In this document: positions 1 through 8,029 of the stretch, in pieces
Position numbering within the stretch: position 1 is the first letter of the stretch
Layout of the letters: each line of letters starts with the position of its first letter
DNA from: Mycobacterium asiaticum
GTDB lineage: Bacteria; Actinomycetota; Actinomycetes; Mycobacteriales; Mycobacteriaceae
Length of the DNA stretch: 64,000 nucleotides
Reading direction: 5' to 3'
NCBI RefSeq assembly: GCF_001673635.1
Contig: NZ_LZMH01000069.1
Location: 124,001 to 188,000 of the forward strand
Translations under genes and position numbers: made by a program
Notes under the pieces: model-generated
Seen by the model: only the letters and a program-made list of their open reading frames with translations
The model's database searches: none
What the model was told of the DNA's origin: nothing

Positions 1-452
1 CCGGTATGGCCGGGTGTTCCAACGACGGGAAAACGTCGGCCCCTTCGTCGTCCGGTGCGGCATCCTCCAGCGCGGCGGTCAGTTCCAGCCCTGCGCCGGC
101 GAGTGCCACCCCGGCGGCCGCCGGCGAGACCCGAGTCATCATCGGCGGCCAGCCGCAGAATGTCAGCGGGCCGGTGGTGTGCGACACCAACCAGGGCAGA
201 TTCTCCATCGCGATCGGCGACATGATCACCGGCGTCATCGTCGGGCTCGAGCAGGACGCATCGGCAGTACGCAGCGCGGGTCTGGGCACCGTCGACGGGG
301 TGGTGCTCAGCTTCACCGAGGGCGCGCCCGGTAACAGCGCCAAGGCGACCAAGAATGGCAAGAGCTACCAGATCACCGGCACGGCCACCGGTGTCGACAA
401 CGCCGGACAAGAGGTCAGCAAGACTTTCGAAGTCGACGCGACCTGCCCTTAA
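1..452 (+). CDS. LpqH-like (19-kDa antigen family) lipoprotein, 5' end outside window
   Basis: Secreted lipid-anchored envelope protein. The reading frame is already open at base 1. The first visible residues, ending MAGCS, look like the end of a signal peptide with the lipobox cysteine, so the true start lies upstream and the ATG at 6 is probably internal. After the Cys comes a Ser/Ala/Pro-rich linker of about 35 residues, then a domain closely resembling mycobacterial LpqH: a VIIGGQ segment, a VVCDTNQG segment, GLGTVDGVVLSF, ITGTATGVD, and a final cysteine two residues from the end. The two domain cysteines probably form the LpqH disulfide. LpqH proteins are TLR2-active, glycosylated lipoproteins. 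Which paralogue this is cannot be decided from a partial gene. Confidence 0.8.
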   Translation, partial: GMAGCSNDGKTSAPSSSGAASSSAAVSSSPAPASATPAAAGETRVIIGGQPQNVSGPVVCDTNQGRFSIAIGDMITGVIVGLEQDASAVRSAGLGTVDGVVLSFTEGAPGNSAKATKNGKSYQITGTATGVDNAGQEVSKTFEVDATCP

Positions 453-514
453 ACACGCGAATTACGGTCGAAATCACCGCCTTTCATGAATTGACTAGCT
501 ACCATCCGATGTTG

Positions 515-533
515 CCGGTCGGGCCGCGACCGG
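515..533 (+). promoter_or_regulatory. Small hairpin in the leader of the PE_PGRS gene
   Basis: CCGGTC (515-520) can pair with GACCGG (528-533) around a 7-nt loop, just upstream of the PE_PGRS start at 556. A TTGACT hexamer at 491-496 could be a -35 element, but I see no convincing -10 at the right distance. The hairpin could equally be the tail of a weak terminator for the preceding lipoprotein gene. Its function is not established. Confidence 0.25.
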
Positions 534-555
534 ATGATAACGACGGGGTGGGCCG

Positions 556-2430
556 ATGTCTTTCGTGACCGTGGCGCCGGCATCGGTAGCGGATGCGGCG
601 ACGAGCCTAAGAAATCTGGGCGCGACGATCCGTTCCGCGCACGCGGCGGCGGCCGCTCCCACGACCACCATCGCTGCGGCCGCCGCCGATGAGGTGTCGG
701 CGGCGATCGCGGCACTGTTCGCCCAGCAGGGAACGGCCTATCAGGCGCTGAGCACCCAGGCCGCGGCGTTTCACGGCCAATTGGTGGAAGCGCTCAACGC
801 GGGTGTGCGAGCCTACGCAGCGGCCGAGGCGGCCAACGCGGCCCCGCTGCAAACCCTGCAGGACGAGGTGCTGGCGCTGATCAATGCGCCTACCAACACA
901 CTGCTGGGGCGGCCGCTGATCGGTGATGGCGCCGACGGCATCACCACCGCGGCCGGCATCGGAATGTCGGGAGGCGCGGGCGGCATCCTGTGGGGTAACG
1001 GCGGTAGCGGGGGCGCCAGCGTCGCCGATGGCGTGGCGGGCGGCGCCGGCGGCCCGGCCGGATTGATCGGCAGCGGTGGCACCGGCGGAATGGGTGGGCT
1101 CGGCGCGGCCGGCGGGACCGGCGGCACCGGCGGATTGTTGTGGGGCAACGGCGGAACCGGCGGGCTGGGCGGCTGGACCGGCGTCGGTGGGTCCGGCGGC
1201 AATGCGCTGTTCTTCGGTGACGGCGGGGCCGGCGGTCAGGGCGGGACGTTCATCTACAACGCCGTCGGCACCATTCTCCCGGGCGGAACGGGCGGGACCG
1301 GCGGCATCGGGGGCCTGCTTTGGGGGAACGGCGGTGCCGGCGGCACCGGCGGGCCCTACGGAGTCGGTGGCACCGGTGGCAGCGCGCAATGGCTCGGCGA
1401 CGGGGGCACCGGCGGCATGGGTGGCGCCTTCGCCAACGGCGGCCTGGGCGGCAACGGCGGGCAGCTGATCGGCAGCGGCGGCGACGGTGGCACCGGCGGC
1501 GTCATCTCCGGTCTGGGCGGCTCGGGCGGCACCGGCGGCCAATTGCTGGGGCAAACCGGGGCGACCGGCGCCAACGGCGGACCGGCCGCTGTCCAGTTGA
1601 CGATGCACGCGACCCGCCCGACCTTGCAGGTCTCCGTCGACGGCGGACCGTTCGTGCAGGCAACCGTGGATACCGGCTCCAACGCCCTATTGTTCGCACC
1701 CCAGGACGTCGATCTGGCCGCACTGGGCGTACCTGTCCAAACCGGCCTCACCTACAACTTCGGCAGCCCCGGAGACTCGACGGTAGTCACCTACAACGTT
1801 TACAAAGCGGCGCTCAACTTCGGCAACGGGATCATGACCCAGCCGACGACCGTCGGCGTCATCACCTCCGAGGTCTACAACGGCACGCCGGTGCGACCGG
1901 AAACGCTGATCGGGGTCGGGGCCAATGTGAACGACCCGGTTTTCAATACCGTTGCCGTGCAGCAATTACCGGGCTTGCTCGCCAATGGGATCCTGGTCAA
2001 CCAGCCCGGCCATTACTTCCAGTTCGGCAACAATCCTTTCCCCGAGGTTGCCCACGTCACTGGATCACCGTTCACCAACGGGCTGCGGATCATGGTCAAC
2101 AACACCGTCGTGCAACCGGTGAGCGTCAGCGTCGTCGATACCGGCGGTGTCAACGGTGCGATCCCCAGCAATCTGCTGCCCGCAGACCTGCAGAACATTC
2201 CGCCGGGCCAGTCGCTTCCGGCTGGAACGAAAATCACTGTCCTGGTGGGCAATACCGTCATCTACAGCCAGACAACGCTCGGTGGCATCAATGCCACGCG
2301 GGCGACGGTCCCCACGGGGGTGGGCGGATTCTTCAATACCGGGAACTACCCCTACACGCTGATGCCGATCTACCACTCCTACCTGCCGGCCGGCATCGGG
2401 ACAGTCGTCTTCGATTCGCTACCCACATAA
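556..2430 (+). CDS. PE_PGRS protein with C-terminal aspartic-protease domain (PecA-like)
   Basis: 624 aa. Residues 1 to about 100 are a PE domain (MSFVTVAPASV, with the helical pair and a YxxxE-type AAAEAANA tail) that directs ESX-5 (type VII) secretion. A linker with GRPLIGDGADG follows, then about 200 residues of GGX-rich PGRS repeats (roughly 135-340) with recurrent GNGG, GGTGG and LLWGNGG units. The last 280 residues are a pepsin/retropepsin-like domain with two aspartate motifs, VDTGSNALLF and VVDTGGVNGA. This is the architecture of PecA (PE_PGRS35 in M. marinum), a surface aspartic protease that trims itself and other PE_PGRS proteins such as LipY. Both aspartates are present, so activity is plausible. 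Start at ATG 556 is fixed by the conserved PE N-terminus. Confidence 0.9.
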   Translation: MSFVTVAPASVADAATSLRNLGATIRSAHAAAAAPTTTIAAAAADEVSAAIAALFAQQGTAYQALSTQAAAFHGQLVEALNAGVRAYAAAEAANAAPLQTLQDEVLALINAPTNTLLGRPLIGDGADGITTAAGIGMSGGAGGILWGNGGSGGASVADGVAGGAGGPAGLIGSGGTGGMGGLGAAGGTGGTGGLLWGNGGTGGLGGWTGVGGSGGNALFFGDGGAGGQGGTFIYNAVGTILPGGTGGTGGIGGLLWGNGGAGGTGGPYGVGGTGGSAQWLGDGGTGGMGGAFANGGLGGNGGQLIGSGGDGGTGGVISGLGGSGGTGGQLLGQTGATGANGGPAAVQLTMHATRPTLQVSVDGGPFVQATVDTGSNALLFAPQDVDLAALGVPVQTGLTYNFGSPGDSTVVTYNVYKAALNFGNGIMTQPTTVGVITSEVYNGTPVRPETLIGVGANVNDPVFNTVAVQQLPGLLANGILVNQPGHYFQFGNNPFPEVAHVTGSPFTNGLRIMVNNTVVQPVSVSVVDTGGVNGAIPSNLLPADLQNIPPGQSLPAGTKITVLVGNTVIYSQTTLGGINATRATVPTGVGGFFNTGNYPYTLMPIYHSYLPAGIGTVVFDSLPT

Positions 2431-2543
2431 ACCTTTCAGCAGGCCCCTGACCTGCGACAAGGCGCCATTCTTGCTTGCCCGCCCCGGAGTTACTAGGATA
2501 TCCAAGTATCCCTAAAATCCTTCCTCACTTCTCCGGGACAACC

Positions 2544-4064
2544 ATGACCACGCAGATTTCGCATTTCATCGATGGGCAGCGCACCGCCGGCCAGTCCAGC
2601 CGCACCGCCGAGGTCCTCAATCCCAGCACCGGCGAGGTGCAGGCGACCGTCCCGATGGCCGGCCAAGCCGACATCGACGCCGCGGTGGCATCCGCGGCAC
2701 GGGCCCAAAAAGATTGGGCGGCCTGGAATCCGCAACGCCGTGCCCGGGTGCTGATGCGTTTCGTCGACCTGGTCAACAAGAACATCGACGAGCTGGCCGA
2801 GTTGCTGTCCCTCGAGCACGGCAAGACGGTGGCCGACTCCCGCGGCGACGTCCAGCGCGGGATCGAAGTGATCGAGTTCTGCATCGGCATCCCGCATCTG
2901 CTCAAGGGCGACTACACCGAGGGTGCCGGCCCCGGCATCGACGTGTACTCGTTGCGCCAGCCGTTGGGTGTGGTCGCGGGCATCACCCCGTTCAACTTTC
3001 CCGCGATGATCCCGCTGTGGAAGGCCGGGCCCGCCCTCGCGTGCGGAAACGCCTTCATCCTCAAGCCGAGTGAGCGCGACCCGTCGGTTCCGGTGCGGCT
3101 GGCGGAGCTGTTCACCGAGGCCGGCCTACCGCCAGGGGTATTCCAGGTGGTGCACGGCGATAAGGAAGCCGTCGACGCGATCCTGCATCACCCCGACATT
3201 CAGGCGGTGGGTTTCGTCGGCAGCTCCGACATCGCGCAGTACATCTACTCCACGTCGGCCGCCACCGGCAAGCGGTCGCAGTGCTTCGGCGGGGCCAAGA
3301 ACCACATGATCGTGATGCCCGACGCCGACCTCGACCAGGCCGTCGACGCCCTCATCGGGGCCGGCTACGGCAGCGCCGGTGAACGCTGCATGGCGATCAG
3401 CGTCGCCGTCCCGGTCGGTGAGCAGACGGCAGATCGGTTGCGCGCCAGGCTGGTTGAGCGGATCAACGGCCTGCGTGTCGGCCACAGCCTGGATCCCAAA
3501 GCCGACTACGGCCCACTGGTCACCGAGGCCGCCTTGACCCGGGTGCGTGACTACATCGCCCAGGGTGTGGACGCCGGAGCCGAGCTCGTCATCGACGGGC
3601 GCGAGCGCGCCAGCGACGACCTGACCTTCGGTGATGCCAACCTCGAAGGTGGGTTCTTCATCGGCCCCACGCTGTTCGACCACGTCACCCCGGAGATGTC
3701 GATTTACACCGACGAGATCTTCGGACCGGTGCTGTGCATCGTGCGCGCCCACGACTATGAGGAGGCCTTGCGGCTGCCGTCCGAGCACGAATACGGCAAT
3801 GGCGTAGCGGTTTTCACCCGCGATGGCGACACCGCCCGCGACTTCGTCTCCCGGGTGCAGGTGGGAATGGTCGGGGTCAACGTCCCGATCCCGGTCCCGG
3901 TGGCCTACCACACCTTCGGCGGCTGGAAGCGCTCCGGTTTCGGCGACCTCAACCAGCACGGCCCGGCCTCGATCCAGTTCTACACCAAGGTCAAGACCGT
4001 CACCTCGCGATGGCCGTCCGGCATCAAAGACGGTGCCGAATTCGTCATCCCCACAATGAATTAA
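2544..4064 (+). CDS. mmsA: Methylmalonate-semialdehyde dehydrogenase (CoA-acylating)
   Basis: 506 aa. Converts methylmalonate or malonate semialdehyde plus CoA and NAD+ to propionyl- or acetyl-CoA, the last step of valine catabolism. It is an aldehyde dehydrogenase superfamily member: TPFNFPAM around residue 150 carries the oxyanion Asn, GFVGSS (about 223-228) is the NAD-binding turn, and the catalytic Cys is C282 in GERCMAIS. Length matches Rv0753c (510 aa). A TTG at 2475 would add 23 residues unlike the family N-terminus, so ATG 2544 (MTTQISHFIDG) is preferred. It is followed after 7 nt by fadE9, and the mmsA-fadE9-mmsB order is the conserved mycobacterial valine/isobutyrate operon. Confidence 0.95.
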   Translation: MTTQISHFIDGQRTAGQSSRTAEVLNPSTGEVQATVPMAGQADIDAAVASAARAQKDWAAWNPQRRARVLMRFVDLVNKNIDELAELLSLEHGKTVADSRGDVQRGIEVIEFCIGIPHLLKGDYTEGAGPGIDVYSLRQPLGVVAGITPFNFPAMIPLWKAGPALACGNAFILKPSERDPSVPVRLAELFTEAGLPPGVFQVVHGDKEAVDAILHHPDIQAVGFVGSSDIAQYIYSTSAATGKRSQCFGGAKNHMIVMPDADLDQAVDALIGAGYGSAGERCMAISVAVPVGEQTADRLRARLVERINGLRVGHSLDPKADYGPLVTEAALTRVRDYIAQGVDAGAELVIDGRERASDDLTFGDANLEGGFFIGPTLFDHVTPEMSIYTDEIFGPVLCIVRAHDYEEALRLPSEHEYGNGVAVFTRDGDTARDFVSRVQVGMVGVNVPIPVPVAYHTFGGWKRSGFGDLNQHGPASIQFYTKVKTVTSRWPSGIKDGAEFVIPTMN

Positions 4065-4071
4065 GAAAGCA

Positions 4072-5232
4072 ATGTTCACTCTCAACGACGACGAACGGGT
4101 CATCACCGAGACGGCCGCCGCGTTCGCCGAGAAGCGCATCACCCCGTACGCCCTGGAATGGGATGCCAGCAACCACTTCCCGACTGACGTGCTGCGCGAG
4201 GCCGCCGAACTCGGGATGGCCGCGATCTACTGCCGCGATGATGTGGGCGGCAGCGGGCTACGTCGCCTGGACGGGGTGCGCATCTTCGAGCAGCTGGCCA
4301 TTGCCGACCCGGTCACGGCCGCCTTCCTGTCCATCCACAACATGTGCTCCTGGATGATCGACCGCTTTGGCACCGACGAACAGCGCAAGGTGTGGGTGCC
4401 GCGGCTGGCGACCATGGATGTCATCGCGAGCTACTGCCTGACCGAGCCGGGTGCCGGTTCCGATGCCAGTGCGTTGAGTACCCGCGCGGTCAAGCAGGGT
4501 TCCGATTACGTTCTCGACGGTGTGAAGCAGTTCATCTCCGGCGCGGGTGCCTCCGATGTCTACGTCATCATGGCGCGCACCGGAAGTGAGGGCCCGCGCG
4601 GCATCTCGGCGTTCATCGTCGAGAAGGGCACGCCCGGACTGAGTTTCGGTGCACTCGAGGAGAAGATGGGCTGGCATGCCCAGCCGACGGCGCAAGTCGT
4701 GCTCGACGGCGTCCGGGTGCCGGCGGATGCCATGCTGGGCGGCTCGGACGGTGAAGGCACCGGTTTCGGCATCGCGATGAACGGGCTGAACGGCGGACGG
4801 CTCAATATAGCGGCGTGCTCGCTGGGCGGCGCGCAGGCCGCCTTCGACAAGGCGGGCGCCTACGTGCGGGAGCGCCAGGCGTTCGGCTCGGCCCTGCTCG
4901 ACGAACCCACAGTGCGTTTCACCCTGGCCGACATGGCCACCGGGTTGGAGACCTCGCGAATGATGCTGTGGCGGGCGGCAAATGCCCTCGACGAGGACGC
5001 CGCCGATAAGGTCGAGCTGTGCGCGATGGCCAAGCGCTATGTCACCGACACCTGTTTCGAGGTCGCCGACAAGGCGCTGCAGCTGCACGGCGGCTACGGG
5101 TACCTGCGCGAGTATGGTCTGGAGAAGATCGTGCGCGATCTGCGGGTGCACCGAATCCTGGAAGGGACCAACGAGATCATGCGAGTGGTCATCGGCCGGG
5201 CCGAAGCCACCCGGTTTCGCGCCAGCGCATAG
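4072..5232 (+). CDS. fadE9: Acyl-CoA dehydrogenase, probable isobutyryl-CoA dehydrogenase
   Basis: 386 aa FAD enzyme of the short/branched-chain acyl-CoA dehydrogenase family. Signatures: CLTEPGAGSDA (acyl-CoA dehydrogenase signature 1), FISGAGASD, RQAFGSAL for FAD/dimer contacts, and a C-terminal LHGGYGYLREY plus RILEGTNEIMR segment containing the family's conserved C-terminal Glu. Its place between mmsA and mmsB, with 7- and 15-nt gaps, indicates isobutyryl-CoA oxidation to methacrylyl-CoA in valine breakdown, as proposed for Rv0752c. The exact acyl preference is inferred from context. Confidence 0.92.
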   Translation: MFTLNDDERVITETAAAFAEKRITPYALEWDASNHFPTDVLREAAELGMAAIYCRDDVGGSGLRRLDGVRIFEQLAIADPVTAAFLSIHNMCSWMIDRFGTDEQRKVWVPRLATMDVIASYCLTEPGAGSDASALSTRAVKQGSDYVLDGVKQFISGAGASDVYVIMARTGSEGPRGISAFIVEKGTPGLSFGALEEKMGWHAQPTAQVVLDGVRVPADAMLGGSDGEGTGFGIAMNGLNGGRLNIAACSLGGAQAAFDKAGAYVRERQAFGSALLDEPTVRFTLADMATGLETSRMMLWRAANALDEDAADKVELCAMAKRYVTDTCFEVADKALQLHGGYGYLREYGLEKIVRDLRVHRILEGTNEIMRVVIGRAEATRFRASA

Positions 5233-5247
5233 AAGGGCGGGCCAGAG

Positions 5248-6126
5248 TTGTCGCTGAAGGTCGCTTTCCTGGGACTAGGCCACATGGGCGGGCCGATGTC
5301 AGCGAATCTGCTTGAGGCGGGCCATATCGTGCGGGGCTACGACCCCGTGCCGGCCGCCGCGGACACCGCAGCCGAGCGCGGCGCGGCGGTGTTCGGCAGC
5401 GCCCCGGAAGCGGTGGCCGAGGCCGACATCGTGATCACCATGCTGCCCAACGGCGAAGTCGTCAAACGCTGCTACGCCGACGTGCTGCCGGCCGCGCCAT
5501 CCGGTGCGTTGTTCATCGACAGCTCCACCATCTCGGTGAACGACGCGCGCGAGGTGCACGCGCTGGCCGAAGAACACGGCATGGCGCAGATCGACGCTCC
5601 CGTTTCCGGCGGAGTAAAGGGTGCGGTGGCCGGGACGCTGGCGTTCATGGTCGGCGGCGACGGGGCGGCACTCGAGCGCGCGCGGCCGGTGCTGGAGCCC
5701 ATGGCGGGCAAGATCATTCACTGTGGCGCGGCCGGCGCCGGCCAGGCCGCCAAGGTCTGCAACAACATGGTGCTCGCCGTGCAGCAGATCGCCATCGGCG
5801 AGGCGTTCGTCCTGGCCGAGAGGCTCGGACTGTCGGCGCAGTCCCTCTTCGACGTCATCACCGGCGCCACCGGCAACTGCTGGGCAGTGCACACCAATTG
5901 TCCTGTGCCCGGCCCGGTTCCGACGTCGCCGGCCAACAATGATTTCCGGCCCGGATTCGCGACGGTGCTGATGAACAAGGACCTGGGCTTGGCGATGGAT
6001 GCGGTCGCCTCCACCGGGTCGATCGCACCACTGGGCACCCATGCCGCCGAGATCTACGCCAAATTCGCCGCGGACCACGGTGACAAGGACTTCAGCGCGA
6101 TCATCGAGACGCTGCGCGGGTCCTGA
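5248..6126 (+). CDS. mmsB: 3-hydroxyisobutyrate dehydrogenase
   Basis: 292 aa. Oxidises 3-hydroxyisobutyrate to methylmalonate semialdehyde with NAD+, supplying the MmsA substrate. Family features: N-terminal Rossmann motif LGLGHMGGPM (about residues 7-16), the substrate-binding DAPVSGGVKGA loop, and the catalytic lysine in AGQAAKVCNN. The start is TTG at 5248, preceded by a purine-rich AGAAGGGCGGG; the encoded MSLKVAFLGLG matches the family start and length (294 aa in Rv0751c). It is the last gene of the operon and ends just before a long inverted repeat. Confidence 0.94.
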   Translation: MSLKVAFLGLGHMGGPMSANLLEAGHIVRGYDPVPAAADTAAERGAAVFGSAPEAVAEADIVITMLPNGEVVKRCYADVLPAAPSGALFIDSSTISVNDAREVHALAEEHGMAQIDAPVSGGVKGAVAGTLAFMVGGDGAALERARPVLEPMAGKIIHCGAAGAGQAAKVCNNMVLAVQQIAIGEAFVLAERLGLSAQSLFDVITGATGNCWAVHTNCPVPGPVPTSPANNDFRPGFATVLMNKDLGLAMDAVASTGSIAPLGTHAAEIYAKFAADHGDKDFSAIIETLRGS

Positions 6127-6147
6127 GCGCCACGCGTCCCGCCTGTC

Positions 6148-6217
6148 CTGATGCCGAGCGTCACGCCAGCGTGGCTGTCGACCGCGAGCGTCGCTCTGGC
6201 GTGACGCTCGGCGTCAG
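6148..6217. terminator. Bidirectional hairpin between convergent mmsB and the MarR gene
   Basis: A 22-nt arm at 6148-6169 (CTGATGCCGAGCG...) is the reverse complement of 6196-6217 with one mismatch, around a 26-nt spacer. It lies between the stop codons of two convergent genes and has no T-tract, like many mycobacterial intrinsic-type terminators. It could also be a dispersed intergenic repeat. Confidence 0.55.
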
Positions 6218-6236
6218 GGTGCGCTCGGCGGGCGGT

Positions 6237-6737
6237 CTAGAAATCCCCCGCATGCCGTCGCAGCGTCTCGATCGACGACACCAGCGCCTGTGACTCGTCG
6301 GGGCCCATACCGATATCGGCGAAGACCTGTTCGTTCAGCGTGACCGTCGCGTCCTCCACCGTCGAGCGGCCCAACTCGGTGATCTGCACCAGCGTGGTCC
6401 GGCCGTCGGTGGGATGGGGCACCCGCTGCACCAGGCCGTCGGCCTCGAGCCGGCGGATCGCATGGGTGACGCTGGTGACGTGCACTTGCAGCCGATCCGA
6501 TGCCTTGGTGATCGGCAGGGCACCGGTGCGGCTGAAGGCCAGCAGCCGCAACAACTCGTACCGGGAGAAGCTCAAATCGTAGGGCCGCAAGGCGTTCTCG
6601 ACGCGCGCCAGCAGGATCTGGTGGGCACGCATCACCGACGTCACCGCCACCATGCCCTGCGAGACGTCACCCCAGCCGGCCCGCTCCCAGTTGTCGCGCG
6701 CTGCGGCGATCGGATCGCGCTTGGCGGAATCGGTCAC
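6237..6737 (-). CDS. MarR-family transcriptional regulator
   Basis: 166 aa DNA-binding regulator. A winged helix-turn-helix lies around residues 50-115: LSFSRYELLRLLAF, then ITKASDRLQVHVTSVTHA as the recognition region, and LVQRVPHPTDGRTTLVQ as the wing with the family's D-x-R signature. The GTG start at 6737 (MTDSAKRDPIA) gives the length of Rv0737 (165 aa); the upstream in-frame extension is Trp/Arg-rich and runs inside rslA. It follows rslA by only 7 nt, so it is probably co-transcribed with sigL-rslA. Ligand and targets are unknown. Confidence 0.88.
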   Translation of the reverse strand: MTDSAKRDPIAAARDNWERAGWGDVSQGMVAVTSVMRAHQILLARVENALRPYDLSFSRYELLRLLAFSRTGALPITKASDRLQVHVTSVTHAIRRLEADGLVQRVPHPTDGRTTLVQITELGRSTVEDATVTLNEQVFADIGMGPDESQALVSSIETLRRHAGDF

Positions 6738-6744
6738 GCACCAA

Positions 6745-7437
6745 TTAAAGCGAACGTTCCAGCAACACCTTGCCACTGTCAGCGGCGACCACCTGGACCG
6801 ACGCGATCTGGTCGATCGGGGTGGCGATGCTGCCGGCCGGGTTCGCGGTATGGCCGGGCGCGGCCACCCAGGTCGCCAGCCGGGTTTGGCTGCCGTCACG
6901 TCCCACGACCACCATGGCCAGGGTGTCGTGGTGCGCATCCGGTGGGGCCAGGCAGAAGCACTGCAGGTGGATGAACGTCCCCCAGTGCTGACGGGTGACC
7001 GAAACCGTCGACGTCAGCAGTTGGGTGCCAACCTGGGCCATCGGTTGCGCCGACGCGGTTCCCGGGTGCGGATGCAGCGACACATCACCCTGCACGCCCA
7101 CCAGCACACCGAGGCCCAGCACGACGGCCGCCGCGGCCCCGGCCACCCACGCCGTCACCCGGGTGCGGCGGCGCCGCCAGCGCACCGTCTGCAGCAACGA
7201 CGGCAGCAGGCGCGGCGAGATCTCCGGCGCACGGCCGGACTCGTCGATCGCTGCGACGTCCTCCCGGCTCAATTGCGAGAGCAGGGCCGGAACGCCGCTC
7301 AGCTCGGCGACCGCCGCCCGGCACGACGGGCACTCCGCCAGATGCGCTTCGAATTCACGCCGCTCGAGGGCCGACAGCGAACCCAGCACATACGCGGCAT
7401 CCCAGGTCGCGTAATGGTGCGTCCTCACGTCATTCAT
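6745..7437 (-). CDS. rslA: Anti-sigma-L factor, zinc-binding membrane protein
   Basis: 230 aa. The N-terminal cytoplasmic zinc-associated anti-sigma (ZAS) domain has HLAECPSC (about residues 32-39), the H-x3-C-x2-C zinc motif. A single transmembrane helix (about 93-113, VTAWVAGAAAAVVLGLGVLV) follows, then an extracytoplasmic domain of about 115 residues. By homology to Rv0736 it holds SigL inactive at the membrane and releases it on oxidative or other envelope signals. ATG 7437 lies 6 nt after the sigL stop with an AGGTGACAGG purine stretch, so translation is probably coupled to sigL. Confidence 0.92.
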   Translation of the reverse strand: MNDVRTHHYATWDAAYVLGSLSALERREFEAHLAECPSCRAAVAELSGVPALLSQLSREDVAAIDESGRAPEISPRLLPSLLQTVRWRRRRTRVTAWVAGAAAAVVLGLGVLVGVQGDVSLHPHPGTASAQPMAQVGTQLLTSTVSVTRQHWGTFIHLQCFCLAPPDAHHDTLAMVVVGRDGSQTRLATWVAAPGHTANPAGSIATPIDQIASVQVVAADSGKVLLERSL

Positions 7438-7443
7438 GTCCTG

Positions 7444-7980
7444 TCACCTCGTGACTCCAAGTTCTTGCAGGGTCAGGCGCAGCGCCCGCACTGCGTAGTG
7501 CAGGCGCGACTTCACGGTCCCCTCCGCGATCCCCAGGTCGTTGGCTATCTGTGTGGTGGTCCAGCCACGGTAGTAGGACCGCTCGATCACGGCACGATGT
7601 TCGGCGGAAAGTTGCGTCATCGCATCGGCGATCAGCAGCCGGTCCAGGGCCGCGTTCACCTCGTCCGGGCTGGAATGCTCCGGAACATTCGTGTCGTCGA
7701 TCGATCCGGCGGTGTTGCGATACCGCGCGCTGCGCCGGTCGTCGATGATCAGGTTGCGGGCCACGGTGAACAACCATGCCCGCGCCGAACGCTCTGTGTC
7801 GCTGACGACCTCCGGATGTTGCCAGGCCCGCACCAACGTCTCTTGCACGACGTCCTCGGCGTGACTGGCATCACCCCCGGTCAACCGCAACGCGTAGCGC
7901 CACAAGACCCCGGCGTGCTCGTCGTAGAGCGCCTTCATCAGGGCGGCTTCAGCCGCCTCGGTGTCACCCAAACGAGCCAC
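7444..7980 (-). CDS. sigL: ECF RNA polymerase sigma factor SigL
   Basis: 178 aa ECF (group 4) sigma factor. Region 2 spans about residues 18-85 (WRYALRLTGGDASHAEDVVQETLVRAW and RAWLFTVARNLIID) and region 4 about 115-170 (LSAEHRAVIERSYYRGWTTT, then DLGIAEGTVKSRLHYAVRAL as the -35-binding HTH). In M. tuberculosis SigL controls its own operon, secreted oxidoreductases and pks10/pks7 lipid genes. Start is GTG 7980 behind a near-perfect Shine-Dalgarno AGGAGGTGATC. It lies downstream of map on the same strand with its own SigL-type promoter, and rslA follows after 6 nt. Confidence 0.94.
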   Translation of the reverse strand: MARLGDTEAAEAALMKALYDEHAGVLWRYALRLTGGDASHAEDVVQETLVRAWQHPEVVSDTERSARAWLFTVARNLIIDDRRSARYRNTAGSIDDTNVPEHSSPDEVNAALDRLLIADAMTQLSAEHRAVIERSYYRGWTTTQIANDLGIAEGTVKSRLHYAVRALRLTLQELGVTR

Positions 7981-8001
7981 CCGATCACCTCCTGCCCTAC
8001 A

Positions 8002-8029
8002 AGCACGAGGCGAGTAAGTGGGTGGTTCA
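8002..8029 (-). promoter_or_regulatory. SigL-dependent autoregulatory promoter of sigL-rslA
   Basis: On the minus strand TGAACC (8029-8024) is followed by exactly 16 nt and CGTGCT (8007-8002). This fits the published SigL consensus TGAACC-N16/17-CGTG closely. The -10 ends about 20 nt before the sigL GTG, leaving a short leader holding AGGAGGTGATC. The first three bases of the -35, TGA, are also the map stop codon. Recognition by SigL is inferred from the motif and location. Confidence 0.75.

Noticed and set aside
900..1560. Repeated GGCGGCACCGGCGG-like units suggesting a repeat array or CRISPR
   Set aside because: The repeats are codon-phased GGX units of a PGRS domain without regular spacers.
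607..1608. Long minus-strand open frame opposite the PE_PGRS gene
   Set aside because: It mirrors the GGX repeat codons (Pro/Ala-rich), has no ribosome-binding site or motif, and the plus strand encodes a clear PE_PGRS protein.
3126..4172. 348-codon minus-strand frame opposite mmsA
   Set aside because: Antisense frame of a high-GC gene; the plus strand is an unmistakable aldehyde dehydrogenase.
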